Of a stretch of 37,747 nucleotides of DNA, positions 37,707 through 37,747 are shown piece by piece. The position numbers were made by a program, and so were the translations under genes. Where the stretch lies: positions 1 to 37,747 of the forward strand of contig VGBV01000010.1 in NCBI GenBank assembly GCA_016870325.1. The letters are read 5' to 3'. The stretch's first letter is position 1, and every line of letters begins with the position of its first letter. This stretch comes from Actinomycetota bacterium. GTDB lineage: Bacteria > Actinomycetota > Thermoleophilia > Solirubrobacterales > 70-9. The notes under the pieces were generated by a model that saw only the letters and a program-made list of their open reading frames with translations, did not search any database and had not been told where the DNA came from.

Positions 37707-37747
37707 TGGCCCTCCTCAAGACGTCTCACCGGAAATGACCGGTCCAG
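37703..37747. mobile_element. Left end of a second copy of the 6627-type element, cut by the window edge
   Basis: These 45 bases match 6627-6671 with two differences (A/G and T/C). The CTAG is shared with the right border of the preceding element, so the two units abut with only one CTAG between them. Confidence 0.8.

Noticed and set aside
1-37747. CRISPR arrays, tRNA or rRNA genes, prophage or antiphage islands
   Set aside because: No regularly spaced direct repeats, no cloverleaf-like sequence and no phage or nuclease-defence gene sets were seen. The helicase-nuclease stands alone and is better explained as a recombination/repair protein.

Overview
The window looks like chromosomal DNA of a high-GC actinobacterium, most likely a member of Thermoleophilia (Solirubrobacterales-type). 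The reasons are the strong GC bias, many genes whose -10 box sits 5-7 bases before the start codon (leaderless mRNAs), a SigK/RskA-type ECF pair, a fused PafB-PafC regulator, an FdxA-type seven-iron ferredoxin, a groESL operon behind a CIRCE operator, and the lhr-nei neighbourhood also known from mycobacteria. The class is inferred from gene content, not from a marker gene. I see no rRNA, tRNA, CRISPR array, prophage or complete insertion sequence.

Layout. 1-2.5 kb: the 3' part of a clan GH-A-like glycosidase, a cupin, and a formylglycine-generating-enzyme-like protein. 2.6-4.2 kb: ECF sigma factor, RskA-like anti-sigma factor, and a truncated downstream ORF. 4.1-5.6 kb is a decayed stretch: a membrane-anchored protein ending in a phospholipase-C-like domain carries two frameshifts and a nonsense codon and has lost its 3' end, and a 141-bp inverted-repeat element lies against its start. 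5.6-13.5 kb: YhaM-like exoribonuclease, a CTAG-bounded palindromic element, a methyltransferase, PafBC, an MBL-fold hydrolase, a penicillin acylase-family enzyme and a PPOX-class flavoprotein. 13.6-17.8 kb: a broken RTX-like gene, then a dTDP-L-rhamnose operon (rmlA-rmlD-rmlB-rmlC). 17.8-26.1 kb: a SnoaL-like protein diverging from a co-directional run of lhr, nei/fpg-like, Crp/Fnr regulator, pcm-like, ASCH-like and SRPBCC genes. 26.1-28.2 kb: CIRCE-groES-groEL with a terminator. 28.2-34.3 kb: epimerase, ferredoxin, a secreted Cys-rich protein, Mrp-type ATPase, an amphipathic repeat protein, zinc metalloprotease and an inositol monophosphatase-family protein. 34.3-37.5 kb: a UvrD-like/RecB-nuclease fusion with a damaged ATPase motor. 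The right edge holds two abutting CTAG-bounded palindromic elements.

Functions that fit together are activated-rhamnose supply for the envelope, sigma/anti-sigma envelope signalling, chaperonin heat-shock control, and DNA repair (Lhr, Nei-like, PafBC, RecB-like).

The most unusual signal is a set of small palindromic elements. Two hairpins share an identical 20-nt loop but have different, compensating stems, and both lie in frame in unrelated genes (MBL hydrolase and lhr), adding the same peptide to each. Other hairpins sit at gene ends or apparent insertions (FGE-like, ASCH-like, epimerase), and about 167-bp near-palindromes are bounded by CTAG, one of which provides the stop codon of the upstream gene. 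Together they suggest a genome colonised by several families of non-autonomous palindromic repeats.
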